Of a stretch of DNA of 64,000 nt, positions 20,929-32,286 are shown piece by piece. The position numbers and the translations under genes are program-made. Below the pieces are notes generated by a model. The model made no database searches and was not told the DNA's origin. It saw only the letters and a list, made by a program, of their open reading frames with translations. This stretch comes from Magnaporthiopsis rhizophila (lineage: Eukaryota > Ascomycota > Sordariomycetes > Magnaporthales > Magnaporthaceae). Positions within the stretch are counted from its first letter, which is position 1, and the number at the start of each line of letters is the position of its first letter. The stretch is from the NCBI GenBank assembly GCA_003049465.1, contig PYSS01000073.1, positions 124,001-188,000 of the forward strand. The letters run 5' to 3'.

Positions 20929-22942
20929 CAGCCATGTTGCCCGGGAAATCAGAAGGTAGTACGCAGGTGTTTCCACCAGAGGATCGTTAAGTAATGACTT
21001 CTCGTCTCCACCCCCGCCTTGCCCATTCGACAATTCGAGCAACATTACAAAGAGCCTTCTTGCGACCGTCCGAATTGTTTAAGATCCGACCAAGCGGTCG
21101 ACTTGACAGTGGTGACGTCGGCGTTGGCGTCTCTCTCATATTCGCCGTCTTGACAATATACCTCTGGTATCTCGATAGATAAAAAGCAAACGAGACGGCG
21201 CACAGCAAGGATGACGACTATTGTTCTAAAAAGCCCATGTTAGTCGGATGCTCAGGATCCCCTAAGCATGCTGCGGCAAAGGCACAGCGATACCAGACTT
21301 GTATATTTCCAAGCAGCGAAAATGTCTGCTGAACAGGTGGCTGTTCACCCCGCCTGCATGCAGACGGACATGCGAAGGTCGGCAGGTCCAATCATATTCA
21401 AGCCCCTCGTTTCCCCGAATCCCGTACCTCGGCCAACCGGGCGGATGAGCATCACGTCCTGTTGAGATTGTTTCCCAAGATCTGGCGTTATTTGGGCGCC
21501 AGTCATCGCGACGATCATCCCAGTTAACTTGCATACTGTAATTATAAAGCCGAGCAACGGACATTTGCTGGCAACCACCGCAAGATCACCGGATCGACGC
21601 CCCCCTCGCCCGTGCCCGACTAGCCCAACCAATCCCGCGTCACTGTCATCGGCGACGTGGTCCACTCCATAAGGCCTACATCCAACCGGTCAAGCTGTTC
21701 TTCGCCGGAGGACATGCCGTGCCGCCATTTAGTGCTTCTTGGCATGTACTTTTTGGGGGTTGTCTGTCCGCGCCGGCCAAAAACGGCAGCAGTCCAAACG
21801 CCGACACACGCACTATGGGTGAAATGTCAAATAATGGCGAGGAGAAGAGAGGGAGCAGCGGCGACTGAGGACATGAACCGCGATATTGTGAGACGTTGAG
21901 ATGATATCAACAACTTGAGGTCGAAGCCGGGGAGGCAAGGATGTGATAAGTCCACGCCGCCCGCCTGCGGTATTAGCTACATGCAGCTGAGCGGGAAGGT
22001 GAGTTGGTTCACAACGCTAAGTGTCTGACCCGGGTGGAGGTGGTGAGTGATGGAGGGCAGGGAGCCCGCATACGCTGGCGAGGAGTAGGGTCGAGGAGGT
22101 GGGCGGGACGTATTCCACGATGAGGTCGAAGGCCGCGTGGTTGTGGGCTTGAGCGGCTTGGGATAGGTCCCTGTGGCAGGCGAAGCGCCAGGCGCTTTGG
22201 GTTGACGCGGTTTCGAGGAGGAGTTCGATCCAGGCGGCCGCGGCGACCTTCTGCACGCAATCCCACCGGCCGACCCCCGACGCTTCGGAAGGGTGGCCGG
22301 TTAATGCTTCCGTGTCCCCGTGTCGGGAAAATCGAAGGTCCTAAGTCGCACTGCTTAATAAGCCCTCCGGTAGCCCGGCAGTCCGCAAGAACGGGGGAAT
22401 ATCGGACCCGCGCTGAAGAGAGCGGGGTTGTTGTGGGAGCAAGGCCTACATCTCAAACACAAATGGGCGCAGCCCGACCGTCGTCGCGGCTAATCGCGCC
22501 GTGTGGCAAATGATTTGGCCGTCGGCAATCATTTTTTTTTCCGTCGCGGAAAAACCGTGTGGTCCTTCAGGTGTGTGAACGATGTACATTAGCCTGTGCA
22601 CAGTTCCGTTCGTTTTACAAGACGCAGATGACAAGGGTCGAGGCCCTTTTTCCGTTACATTTTGCGCGGTGGCTGGAAACCGTTTCCGACGTGTGCAGCA
22701 GGCCTGTTGTTCAGATCCTGGTCCTGACGTAATGTTTCTTTATGCCTGAGGCCGAGAATCTCCTCCAAATCGACTTTTCTCCACACCCACGATTGAAAAC
22801 CAATGGCTCGTACGACCCCGACCGACGTCTTGGATTCCGTGCCTCTTTGAACAACCGAGCCATCCCATATTCGCCTTCCCCCCTCCTCCGCCCAACCGCC
22901 CCGACGACGAGACAGGACATTGCCCACGACACCGAACACACG
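20929..22942. other. long interval without a supported gene
   Basis: Short ORFs occur on both strands. One at 22017-22256 on the minus strand (containing WIELLLETASTQSAWRFACH) is the most protein-like, but it has no neighbouring exons or family signal. The final 300 bases are probably the COX13 promoter. Confidence 0.4.
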
Positions 22943-23136
22943 ATGCTCCCCCAGCGCCAGGTTATGCGCGCCGCCCCGCGCTTTGCCGCGCAGCTCCGGG
23001 CCCCGGTCCAGCGCCGCCTCATGAGCTCCCCAGCCCCGGGCCCCAGCACCGAAAGCGCCTTCGTCCGCGAGCGCCGCGCCGTCAAGGAGCACGCCCAGGC
23101 CACTACTGGTAGGCCGGCCCTCCTGTTTCTCCTGGT

Positions 23137-23192
<56 letters not shown>

Positions 23193-23714
23193 CTCCGTCG
23201 TCTTCGCCGTCTCTGGGCCGGCTTTGGCAAAGACTTCGACGGACGGTTCCCGAAGAGACCTGAACATGCATGCTGATTATAAGCTTCTCATCGCAGAGCT
23301 GTGGCGCAAGATATCTCTCTAGTGAGTGCTCTCCTGACCCCCCTCGTCGGAGATTGAAGACGTGGTCTGACCTCTGGCTGTGATAAATTCCACAGTGTTG
23401 TTCCCGTTGCTCTGGCCGCCTCCTCGGCCAACGCCTATTACCTGTGGAACGAGCACTGGGATCACTGGTCTCACATGCCCCCTCTGGAGGAGCGTACCGA
23501 GTATCCTTACCAGAACATCCGCACCAAGAACTACCAGTGGGGCGATGGCGACAAGACATTGTTGTACGTCTCTCCTTCCTCTCCGTGAACGCATCCTCGA
23601 GGCACCTGGTCAGATGACTACCAACCCATGTGGCTGACGGCTGACATCCCTCGGCCTGTTTACCTCAGCTGGAATGACAACGTGAACTACCACAACAAGG
23701 ACAAGTCCACCTAG
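22943..23714 (+). CDS. COX13: cytochrome c oxidase subunit VIa
   Basis: This small nuclear-encoded subunit of mitochondrial complex IV stabilises the oxidase dimer and modulates its activity. Four exons are 22943-23108, 23297-23321, 23396-23563 and 23669-23714; their lengths sum to 405 nt, or 134 residues plus stop. The N-terminus is basic and arginine-rich (MLPQRQVMRAAPRFAAQLRA), as expected of a mitochondrial targeting peptide. It is followed by ELWRKISL, one transmembrane stretch (VVPVALAASSANAYYLW) and the family signature EHWDHWSHMPPLEERTEYPY, then YQWGDGDKTLFWN. Length and motif order match fungal COX6a/Cox13. Exon 2 is only 25 nt. Intron 1 contains an uninterrupted run of 54 T residues (23139-23192), unusual and probably length-variable. 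The gene converges with APC5 on the opposite strand. Confidence 0.95.
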
Positions 23715-23929
23715 GCTGTCGGTGCGATGGAACATTGGTTCTGGTGCGCCGAGCGTATTTTCCTCGCTGGCCATCCAGGGGATATGGGCAAAGGGCACGA
23801 CGGAATGTAGACCAGACAGGCATCAGGCCGCATACCCTCTACTGAACCCTTTCGAAGCATTTCACTGACTTTGCTTGATGGCTTGCTGTATTTTGATTTT
23901 GCTATCGTAGACTTTTTTTATTTTATTTT

Positions 23930-26593
23930 TTATTGTGGCGCCGCCAGCTGGGATTGCCTCGTCTTCCGCAATGCAACACACTTCGAAGCATAGTCCTCTG
24001 CCCGCTGTTGGTCACCAAGGATCCTCATAATGGTGGCCTGTTTGGCCCGAGCCTCACACTGCTTCTCCGTTTCTTCGATGGCCTCAAAGTGAGAATGGGC
24101 GCGCTCGAGCGCCTGGGCCGCGCCGGTCAACAGCTCCAACATGCGCTCTGCCGTGGTCTGCGACTGCCTGCTGCGGGGCCGAGATGTCGTACAGAACATT
24201 GATAGCAAATGCGGTTGACTGACCACACACGTGTTTGGCCTGCCCCATGCGCTTGATGATGCCTGCCCCGTGTGAGAGGACAAAGACAGGTGTTTTGCGA
24301 GAAGCGCGCCCTCTGAGAGCTCGCCAGCAAGCCCCATGATGGCGTCACCGAGCACTAGGTACAGCGTCCCAGCCATGAAAGCAGCGTCGCACTCGAGCGC
24401 ACGGGGGATTGTCTCGCTCAGTAGCCTGGCCGCCTCTGCGAACTCGCCGAGCGAAACGAGTATGTTGGCCAACGTGCCCAGAGACAGCCAGAGTGTAGGC
24501 AGCAGGCGGGCGCGCCAGGCGACCGAGGCGGCACGCAACGCGAGTGCGAAGCCCTTGCGGGAGCGGCCGGCGCGGTCGTGCAAGCCGGCCTGGACGAGCA
24601 GCAGACGCACACGCAAGCAAACGTCTTGGCCCCGGTCGCGCTGCTCCGCAGTCTGGGCATCGGTCTTGGCCAGGGCGGCGGCCAGCTCGCCGCGGCGCGC
24701 CAGGGCTTCAATGTGCAGCGAGTCGATAATGAAGGCCATGTCGGGGTCGACGTCGTCGGGCTTCGACGACTGCACCAGCTGAGAGACGAGCTGATCGGCA
24801 GCGTCGAGGTCGCCGCGATGCAGTTCACGGCGGAGGCGGATGAGTCCGCGGAAGCGAGACCAGTACTGGCCCACCTTCCACGAGCGGAGCGCGTCCGGGT
24901 CGAGGGAATCTAGACGCGCCTCGGCCTCGTCATAGCGGCCGCGAGCGACGAGCAGGCCGGCGAGACAGCAAGTGACCTTGAGCTCGTCCTCAAACATGGT
25001 ATCGTGGGCGTGAACGCGCAAAAAGACTTCGCATGTCGTGTGGGACAGGAAGGCGAGTCCCACACGATCCCAGAGTGCGACGGCAACGGACAGCTGGGCA
25101 CCCATGGCGGTTTTGATGTTGTGATCGACAACGACGCGCGAGCTGCGCACGATGAACTCGGCCGCCGTGGCAATGCTGTCGCCATTGCAGAGCGTCACCT
25201 TGGCCTCGCTAAGCAGAGCGGAGCTCCACAGAGTCCAGCTTCTAAGCTCCTTGGCCTTGAAGCGCAGGAAAGCCAGCGTCGCGTTGCCGGCGCCCAGCAT
25301 GCTGCCCGACTCGAGATCACGTACTAGGTGTGGACGGGAACGGCCAAACTGGAAGAGCCAGTTGAGCGAGAAGTTGAGGCATGCGTTGTCTCTGTTTTCT
25401 CTCGCGGTCGACACCGTCTCCATCATGGCCAGGACAGCCTCTTTGTGGCAGCCAAAGTCAGCCTGCAGAACGGCCAGGTTCAATAGCGCATACTGGTAGA
25501 AGAGCCGATCTCTGTTCTGCATGGTGTAGTCAAAGTAACGGTGAAGGTAGTCGAAGGATGTAGAGTAGTCTCCCGATCTCCACGCTTCTAGGAAGCTACA
25601 CTGTATGTCAGCAAAGTCATGCGTGCCAAGTCGGCTTATCGGTACCACCCGGCAGCGTACCTGACGTAGTGCGACAAGCTGGGGATCATGGCACTTCCAC
25701 CGAGCAGTTCTCGATAGTGGCGTTCAACGCCTGGGGGTATGCGACAGCCGTATCCTGGAGCCAGAGAAATGGGCTTGTCAGCCTTGAGGCCCTCCGAGGC
25801 AAGAGCGTGTTTGTGGGCGTGGGCGTGGCTCACTCTGTATCTGGTTGACCTGAAACTCGAGCAACATCTCGATGTCCCCGGTGCTGGCGTCCGGGGGGCC
25901 TCCCTGGAGATGCCGACGCAAGCCACCGTAGACGACTTCGGCGAGGTTGTGGACGGCGGAACCCCATTCATGCTGGCCGGCCAGCAGCACGCTGTCGAAC
26001 GCGAGGCCGTCGATGCCCGAGTTCTTCCGCCTCCAGTAGGTGGCCGTGGGCTGACGGTACTTGACGAAGCTGGCCCACAGCTCGGCGGCCTTCTGGAAGG
26101 AAAGGCGCGAGAACTCAAGCTGGGCGCGCCGCACGAAGGCGCCGAGGGGAGAGTTGGGGACCAGGCGCACGGCGTCGTCCGAGGGCAGCTCCTCGCCGTT
26201 CTCTGCGGCCAGGCGGCGCTCCTCGCGGGTCGGGACGAGCAGCAGCCGTAGGTCCTCGGCCAGGAAGCGGTGGAGGGCGTCGAGCGAGTCGATGCGCCAC
26301 AGCTTCTTGAGGAACACGTCCCAGAGGCGGCGGCCTGGCAGGGCAGCGGCGGCGCCATGGGGCGACAGGACCCGCTCGAATTCGTGGATCGAGGTCAGCA
26401 GGGCCGTAGCGGTGGCGGCCTTCTGCCAACGGTCGACGGCAGCGCGCGGGCGGGTGGGCAAGACGCTGTCGATGAGGTGCGTCGCGACAAAGTGCAGCAC
26501 CGGCACCGCCGCGTCGTTGGGCACGGCGCCTGACACGTAGACGTCGATCAGGGTGAGGAGCCCGATCTTGGCGGGTGTGAGGTAGCGGGACAT
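23930..26593 (-). CDS. APC5: anaphase-promoting complex subunit 5 (APC5)
   Basis: APC5 is a TPR scaffold subunit of the APC/C ubiquitin ligase that drives mitotic exit in the nucleus. Exons are 26593-25834, 25754-25661 and 25595-23930; the lengths sum to 2520 nt, or 839 residues. Introns have GTGAGC and GTACGC donors. The N-terminus MSRYLTPAKIGLLTLIDVY and the segment FVKYRQPTATYWRRKNSGID are typical of the fungal APC5 N-terminal domain. The middle (SFLEAWRSGDYSTSFDYLHR, FDYTMQNRDRLFYQYALLNL) matches the defining APC5 region, and helical TPR-like repeats follow to the C-terminus. The stretch encoded near 24290-24180 (AKHLSLSSHTGQ onward) is less well conserved in character and could hide an unremoved short intron, although the frame stays open. 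No damage is seen. Confidence 0.85.
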
Positions 26594-27997
26594 TCCGGTG
26601 AGGCGGCCGGGTGCAGATGCGAAGGCAGGTGGCTCAGGGCCGGGGATATTGGAGTAGCCGCGCTGCTGGTTTCTGTCTAACCTCCGGGGCCGCCCGGTAA
26701 GTTGAGAGGGGACAGATTTGAAAGACGGATGGAGGTCGAGATCATCTTGTGCGTGTGTCGCGGCAGGTCGGAATAAGGTGGAAAACCCACCTAGGTAAGT
26801 ACCGCCTACCTACCTACCTAGCTCGGTGGACGCACCTGCCTGGCCACTCACCACCCAATTGCTCCCACTAACCATCTCTGACTGATTCTCTGCTGCATTC
26901 AATTGCATCCAACTGATTCCATCTCTGATTGATTCCGACCAAGCCGGATGCACCCCAACAAGCCGGCTGGGGCTCTCAAGTCTTGGATAGAAGCCTTTTA
27001 CGGCTCCAGCATGGGTATCGCCATTGGCAACAATGTATATTAAACCGTAACCAATGTATAAATGCACCCGACCTCCCGAGGCCAAGCCGGCCCGCCGCCA
27101 AAAGGTTAAAGGCCGCGTAGTTTCGCGAGATTGGAGTGGGCGCAGCGCCTCGGCTGGATTGACGCTGTAAGGGCGCTGACGGTGGGGTGATTTTGGCCTG
27201 AGCCGCCGGGGCTGCTTGAGCTTGGGCGCCCGCCCGGCAGTGGTGTGGAGAGGGCTGCAGCCTGCGGGCTAGCGCTGTCTGCGGGTCTCCCTCAGACCAT
27301 TGCTCGCATGGATGGCGCCCGAGACCCTGGCTCCTAATGGTTGGTGCCCCTCTCCATTTTGCCGCCTGAGCAATGAGTTCCAGTCTCCTCCATCATCTTC
27401 CACATGCATACGGGCGGCTAGGTACCTACACCACACCATACCTGCCCCCCATCAGCCTCGGCCAGCCGGCTCCGATCGCCGCGACGCCCTCGCGTTGCTG
27501 ATTGTTCTGTTGTTGTTTTGATGTGCGTCTTTCTTTTTTGTTCTTCTTTCCGTATTGCGTTGCGTACGTACACTGTTTCTTCCCTTCATCGCCATCTTGG
27601 CTCCCTTCTGGCAAAACGACCCGTTTAGCGTTCCTGGCGTGCTTGCGCCGAGGGGACACCCGTGCTGCGCCCTCGCTCCTCGATGCGATGCGAATGAATT
27701 GACGGATGGTGCTTCTGGCGCCAGCCTGAACCTCAAAGGTTGCGTCCTCTTGCCTGCCCTCGCCACAACAACAGCCCAACCTCATCGCCTACAGCTACCT
27801 AGGTAGGTGCCTACCTACCTGCCTAGGCACAATAGAAGTTCAGTGGCACCTCTGCCGCTGCTGCTACCTGGCCGCGAATTCCCAGCCTGCGACACAGCCT
27901 TCGATTGTTTTGTTCCATCCCTGCTCGAGCCCGCGACGTCAACAACCCATTTGACAAACACGCCACTACGACGGGCCTCCTGCGGTCCAGCGCCAAC
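26594..27997. other. 1.4-kb divergent intergenic region
   Basis: It separates APC5 from the RING ligase gene. It contains CCTACCTACCTACCTAG-type microsatellites (26800-26822 and 27790-27830), a dispersed repeat at 26957-27110 and pyrimidine-rich tracts. No ORF with family features was found. Confidence 0.6.
26957..27110. repeat. short dispersed repeat, copy A
   Basis: It matches 52669-52829 at most positions, including GCTGGGGCTCTCAAG, ATAGAAGCCTTTTACGGCTC and AATGCACCCGACCTCCCG. It has no terminal inverted repeats and no ORF. It could be a SINE- or MITE-type element or a relic of a larger transposon. Confidence 0.8.
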
Positions 27998-30725
27998 ATG
28001 CGGCCTCCGCGCATCGCTATCCTTGTCCTCTTCTTCCTCGCCTCACTCTTCCTCTTTTGCCGGTCCATCACCTCGGGCCGCAAGTCTTCTCTCGGCGATC
28101 GCGCCACCGCGTCGGCCGGGCCACTCGCGCCACCCGCCAAGTCTGGCTTACGATCCTTGTTTTCCTTCTCGACGCCCTTCACACTGTTTCCGCCCAGTGC
28201 CGTCATCTTCCTGACCGACGACAACAGCACCTCCTTCCAGGCCCGCCCCGCCGCCTTCGGCCCGCCCCTGCCCCACAAGGGCCTGAGCGGCCAGCTATGG
28301 ATCGGCAGCGGCTTCGCCGACGACAACCTTCCCGACAACGAGGGTGAGGGCGAGGGCGAGCTTGGCTGCAGCGACGTCCCGGGCTGGGAGGACGGCACGG
28401 CGGGCCTCGCCGCCGCCATCCCAACGAAGAAGGCGTACCCCAAAGGCTCCAAGCTCCTCGCCCCATCCGACGCCAAATCCAAGAACTCTAGGAGGGAAGC
28501 CGGCTCCAAGGTTGGGGACCACAAGTCCAGGCTTGACGAAGGGGTTTCGCCGTCGTCGGGCTCGGCCAAGTACCGACCCCTCGATGACGGCACCGACGAC
28601 TATCTGCATCAGGGCCTACACCGCCTGTCACCTGCCTCCCGCAAGGAGACCCCGCCCTCGGGCACGACCCACGCCGACATACAGTCCATCCAGGAGGCCG
28701 CCGAGATCACGGGCAAAGTTGCGCTGCTCAGCCGCGGTGGCTGCGGCTTCCTCGAGAAGGTCAAATGGGCCCAACGCCGGGGTGCGGTGGCCGTCATTGT
28801 CGGCGACAATAGCAAGGGCGGCCCTCTGATTCAAATGTTCGCGAGGGGTGACACGTCAAACGTAACTATCCCCGCCGTTTTCACCTCCCGCATGACTGCC
28901 ACAATTTTGTCGTCTCTGGTCCAGCCAGGAAGTTTTATCGAGGATATACTCGACGAGAACGGGAACGCGGTTGTCAAAGTGCAGCAGTCGGACAAGGGCC
29001 GCAAGCACCGGAAGATCAGAGGTCAAGGCACGGCCGCCGCCCTTGTCGGCACGAGGGGGCCTTCTGCTTCAAACTTCAAGGCGCGGGTCCCCAGGAAGCC
29101 CACGGCGCACGGCAGCGAGACCGCGGCGCCGCCCAGTCAACCACAGAGCCGGGGATGGTTCAGCAGGCTGTTCCACTGGGGCAGCGTCTCGGACGAGGCA
29201 TCTGGTAAAAATTGGGTTCTCGTCGATGACTGGAGCGACGAGAAGGATACTGCTATAAGGAACAGCATGGAGAAGGCTTCCAAGGAAGGACTCCTGAAGA
29301 CTGGCGCTCGTGAGGATGACGACTTTGTCATCGGCGTCCAAGACTGGCGTGATCCAGACCTCGTGGGCAGCCCTTCTCAACGCAAGGCGCCGAATCCCGG
29401 GCACGGCAAAGATCAAGCAGGAGTCGGGCCTCAGCCGACGGATGACCAAAAAACCCGCAAGCCCACCGGCACGGGGAAGGGCAAGGCCGACGGCGCAAGC
29501 TCGTCCGAGAAGGCCGAGCCCGGCTTCGGGTCTCGGGGCGGCCTAATGACCAAGTTGTTTGGGGATGATGACGGGGCTGATTTCCCAAAGTCGGAGCCCC
29601 ACGGCGGCAAGGCGCTACCAGCGGCCAAGAGCCCGGGCCCCTCCGAGGGCCACGAGGGCCTCTGGGTCACCATCACGCCGACGAGCGGCGCGAGCCCCTT
29701 CTTCGACACTCTTATTGTGCTCGTCGTCAGCCCGCTGATTACGCTCAGCGTTGTCTATGCGCTTCTGATACTGCGCGCAAGAATCAGGAGACGAAGGTGG
29801 CGGGCACCAAAGTCTGTTATCGAGCGTCTCCCCGTCAGGACATATCACACCGTTGCCTCGTCGACCGCGCAATCCTCGCGGGTACCCTCCCCAACGAGCT
29901 CGTCGCCGACGACGCCATTGTTACAGGACCAGCCCCAAACAACCGCGCCCCAAGTGCAGAAAATTCACGGAGAAGCACAGCCGCAAGCACAGCAGCAGGC
30001 CTCTCCCTCTCGGCCGCGCCCGAGGTCTCGCACCACTACCGACGTCCCGGACTCGGGGTCTAGTGCGTTGCTTAGGGTGGATTCAGACCTGCAGGCGCCT
30101 CGATCGTCTCCGCGGCCGGAGCACGAGAATTCGGCGCCGCACCGGCCGAGCCAGTGGAAAAAGTACATGGGTCGGCAGATCGAGTGTGTCGTCTGCTTAG
30201 AGGAGTATGTGGACGGCGTCAGCAGAGTCATGAGCCTTCCGTGTGGTCACGAGTTCCATGTGGAGTGCATGTAAGCGTTGCCATCATCCGAGTTCCCCTG
30301 TGGTGTGATCCTAGACCCCAGCTGGATTGGTTTGGCTAACCCTCTTTCTCTTATTCTCTCGCAGAACGCCCTGGTTGACCACGCGTCGCAGAACGTGCCC
30401 CATCTGCAAGGGCGACGTCGTCAGGTCGCTTGCCCGCGGCTCACCCTCGAGCCCGCGCTACGAGGCATACCGCGACGACAGCGATGACGACGACGATGCA
30501 GAGGCCGAAGATTCCGGCTCTGGGTCCAGTAACAACGGGGCTGCTTCGCCAGAGCGCGGCGGAGACTTGGAACGTGGAACTCTTGTTGCGTCGCCGGGCT
30601 CGCAGCGTCCTCGCCACTCGAACCGGGCGGATAACTGGCTCAGCCTGCTCTCCAATAGCCTCGGCGTCGTCACGTCGTCGGCACGCTCCGGAAGAGACTC
30701 TCGGGAGGATCGCCGAAGCCGCTGA
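27998..30725 (+). CDS. PA-TM-RING-H2 E3 ubiquitin ligase
   Basis: Two exons (27998-30270 and 30365-30725, intron with GTAAGC donor and CGCAG acceptor) encode 877 residues. A signal peptide or anchor is at the start (RIAILVLFFLASLFLFC). A protease-associated (PA) domain spans roughly residues 226-315 (GKVALLSRGGCGFLEKVKWA, GAVAVIVGDN, TIPAVFTSR). A transmembrane helix lies near residues 570-592 (TLIVLVVSPLITLSVVYALL). A RING-H2 domain begins near residue 730: CVVCLEEYVDGV, LPCGHEFHVEC, then CPICKGDVV from exon 2, a complete C3H2C3 set. The tail is acidic and Ser-rich. The architecture matches the RNF13/GRAIL/Tul1-like group that ubiquitinates membrane proteins in Golgi or endosomes, with the PA domain luminal. 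The start at 27998 immediately precedes the signal anchor; an upstream in-frame start is possible. Confidence 0.9.
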
Positions 30726-31469
30726 TTACCAGCTTTGACAAAACACCTGTACCACCTTGATTCATACCCCGCCTCCATTTCTTTTTCGACTCTGGTCCCT
30801 TTTCCGGATGTTTCTGAACTGCTAGCGGCATCTCACGCCCACCATTCTTGTATAACGGCTTTGGTACTGGTAGCTTATCAATCTTGGGTGTATTGGAGCG
30901 TTGTTTAGTCGTTCGCTAGGCTTTTTCTTTTCATTTCTTCTTTTCCATGGAGGAAAAACGCCGACATTCTTTTTTGTGTGCTTTTCTATACTTGTCTTTT
31001 TCTAGCATTTTCCTTTCCATCACAATCTTACAGGTCGTGACCACTAAAGCGTCAGTGACTGTACCTTGCTGATGACGGCAGCTTCCTTGCAAAACCGCAC
31101 GTGAACTGGCGACAGGATCCACGGTAGCACATGCGCAAACCTGCACCGTGTCGCTTCATTGCCCGATCCCCTTTTCCCAACGCACACGTCCGTCGCAAAG
31201 GTAGCTGCCTCGACTGCACAAGACAAGGACAGGATCTTGTGCGCTTTGGAGCCGTGTTCTTTCTTTGCATAGCTGCCACCGTGCATGATGGACAAAAGGG
31301 AGCAGCTCCGACCCCTATTTGCGCCGATTAGAAAGACCCGCGCCGGGTCCGAGGTTCAACGCGGTAGGGCAATCTGTGGCACCAAAAAGGGTGTGTGCCG
31401 TAGGAACAATATCGTAGACAGAAGTAGGAGAAATCCCCGGACGTGGTTGTGCAGGAAAGAAGTTTCGGC
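30726..31469. other. intergenic, RING-gene 3' flank
   Basis: T-rich sequence probably serves as the 3' UTR and terminator of the RING ligase gene. Near 31418-31460 there is one copy of the AGAAGTAGG...CCGGACGTGGTTGTGCAGGAA repeat found in tandem at 10.5-10.8 kb. No gene is supported. Confidence 0.5.
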
Positions 31470-31687
31470 CTTGTTTTTTCCGTTCCAAACTCGGCACCTT
31501 TTCTTTCTTGTCCTTACTTTTCTTGTCAAATAATCAAGCTTACGCTGTAACCTCGCCGGCTTATAAAAATAAAAATAAAAATAAAAACGTTTTCGTTATG
31601 CATTTTAATCGGTGCGATAACCGCCACCCAGGACGAAAAACGCAAACCATTGCGCGGCGAGGTAAAATCGCCAGTTACCTTACCGGG
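31470..31687. repeat. dispersed repeat, copy 2 (RIP-mutated)
   Basis: Homologous to 15975-16180. Nearly every visible difference from copy 1 is C-to-T in CpA context or the complementary G-to-A, for example CAGTCACCTCACC against CAGTTACCTTACC. An AAAAT stretch (AAAATAAAAATAAAAATAAA) near 31565-31590 replaces the C- and G-containing equivalent. Confidence 0.85.
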
Positions 31688-31815
31688 TGTGTCACGGAGC
31701 GACCCCCGACTCCTCCTCAGCTAGGGTATATAGACGGCCTTCCGCCCCCAGATAGACGAGAGTCCTCTCCTTTCTCTCTTCGCGCAACAACAAGCTCTTT
31801 CAAAAACACCGTAAT
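31688..31815 (+). mobile_element. possible LTR-retrotransposon LTR fragment
   Basis: Homology between the two dispersed-repeat copies stops at GGGTG and is followed by TGTCACGGAGCGACC, an LTR-like 5'-TG terminus. A TATA-box-like GGGTATATAGACGG, a pyrimidine-rich start region and a CAACAACAAGCTCTTTCAA stretch follow, an order seen in fungal gypsy-type LTRs. No partner LTR, gag-pol fragment or target-site duplication was identified. Confidence 0.35.
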
Positions 31816-32286
31816 AGGGTGGTCCAAAGTAGGGGTCGCGTTGGGGTTCCAGAAAAGGTGATGAATAAAGCTAGCAAAGGAAGGAAACTAACTGCTGAAA
31901 ATATGCGCCGAACTGGGCTCTTGCGGAAATGGCGTTGGCGAAACTCATCCGGCGCCGATCGAGCCCAGTACGTCCCGTCCCAGCCCCAGTCCCGTACCCT
32001 ACACGTCGGAAGTACAACCTGAAGGTTTCCACAACCTGATACACATATGGTGCATCCTGTGTAGGTAAGCTACTTTGTGCCGCTAAGGACGGTGACGCTA
32101 ATCAAAAGTACGCCTTCTCAGTTCATAGAGTGGTCCCTCGTCCGGACCTTCGGCCCATTGCCGCGCCGTGTCCATGTTGAGGCACCCGATACCCTCACCG
32201 TTATTGGTATTTCCCAGCGGACCGACCCTCGTAAACCTGGCGCTGGAGTTGAGACGGATGCACCGCATGGCAGGACCCATCTCGCT
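31816..32286. other. intergenic, no supported gene
   Basis: Short ORFs only; a GTAGGTAAGC microsatellite trace lies near 32060. Confidence 0.4.

Noticed and set aside
22711..23559. Minus-strand ORF with a polylysine run across COX13
   Set aside because: Created by the T54 tract in the COX13 intron; no homology.
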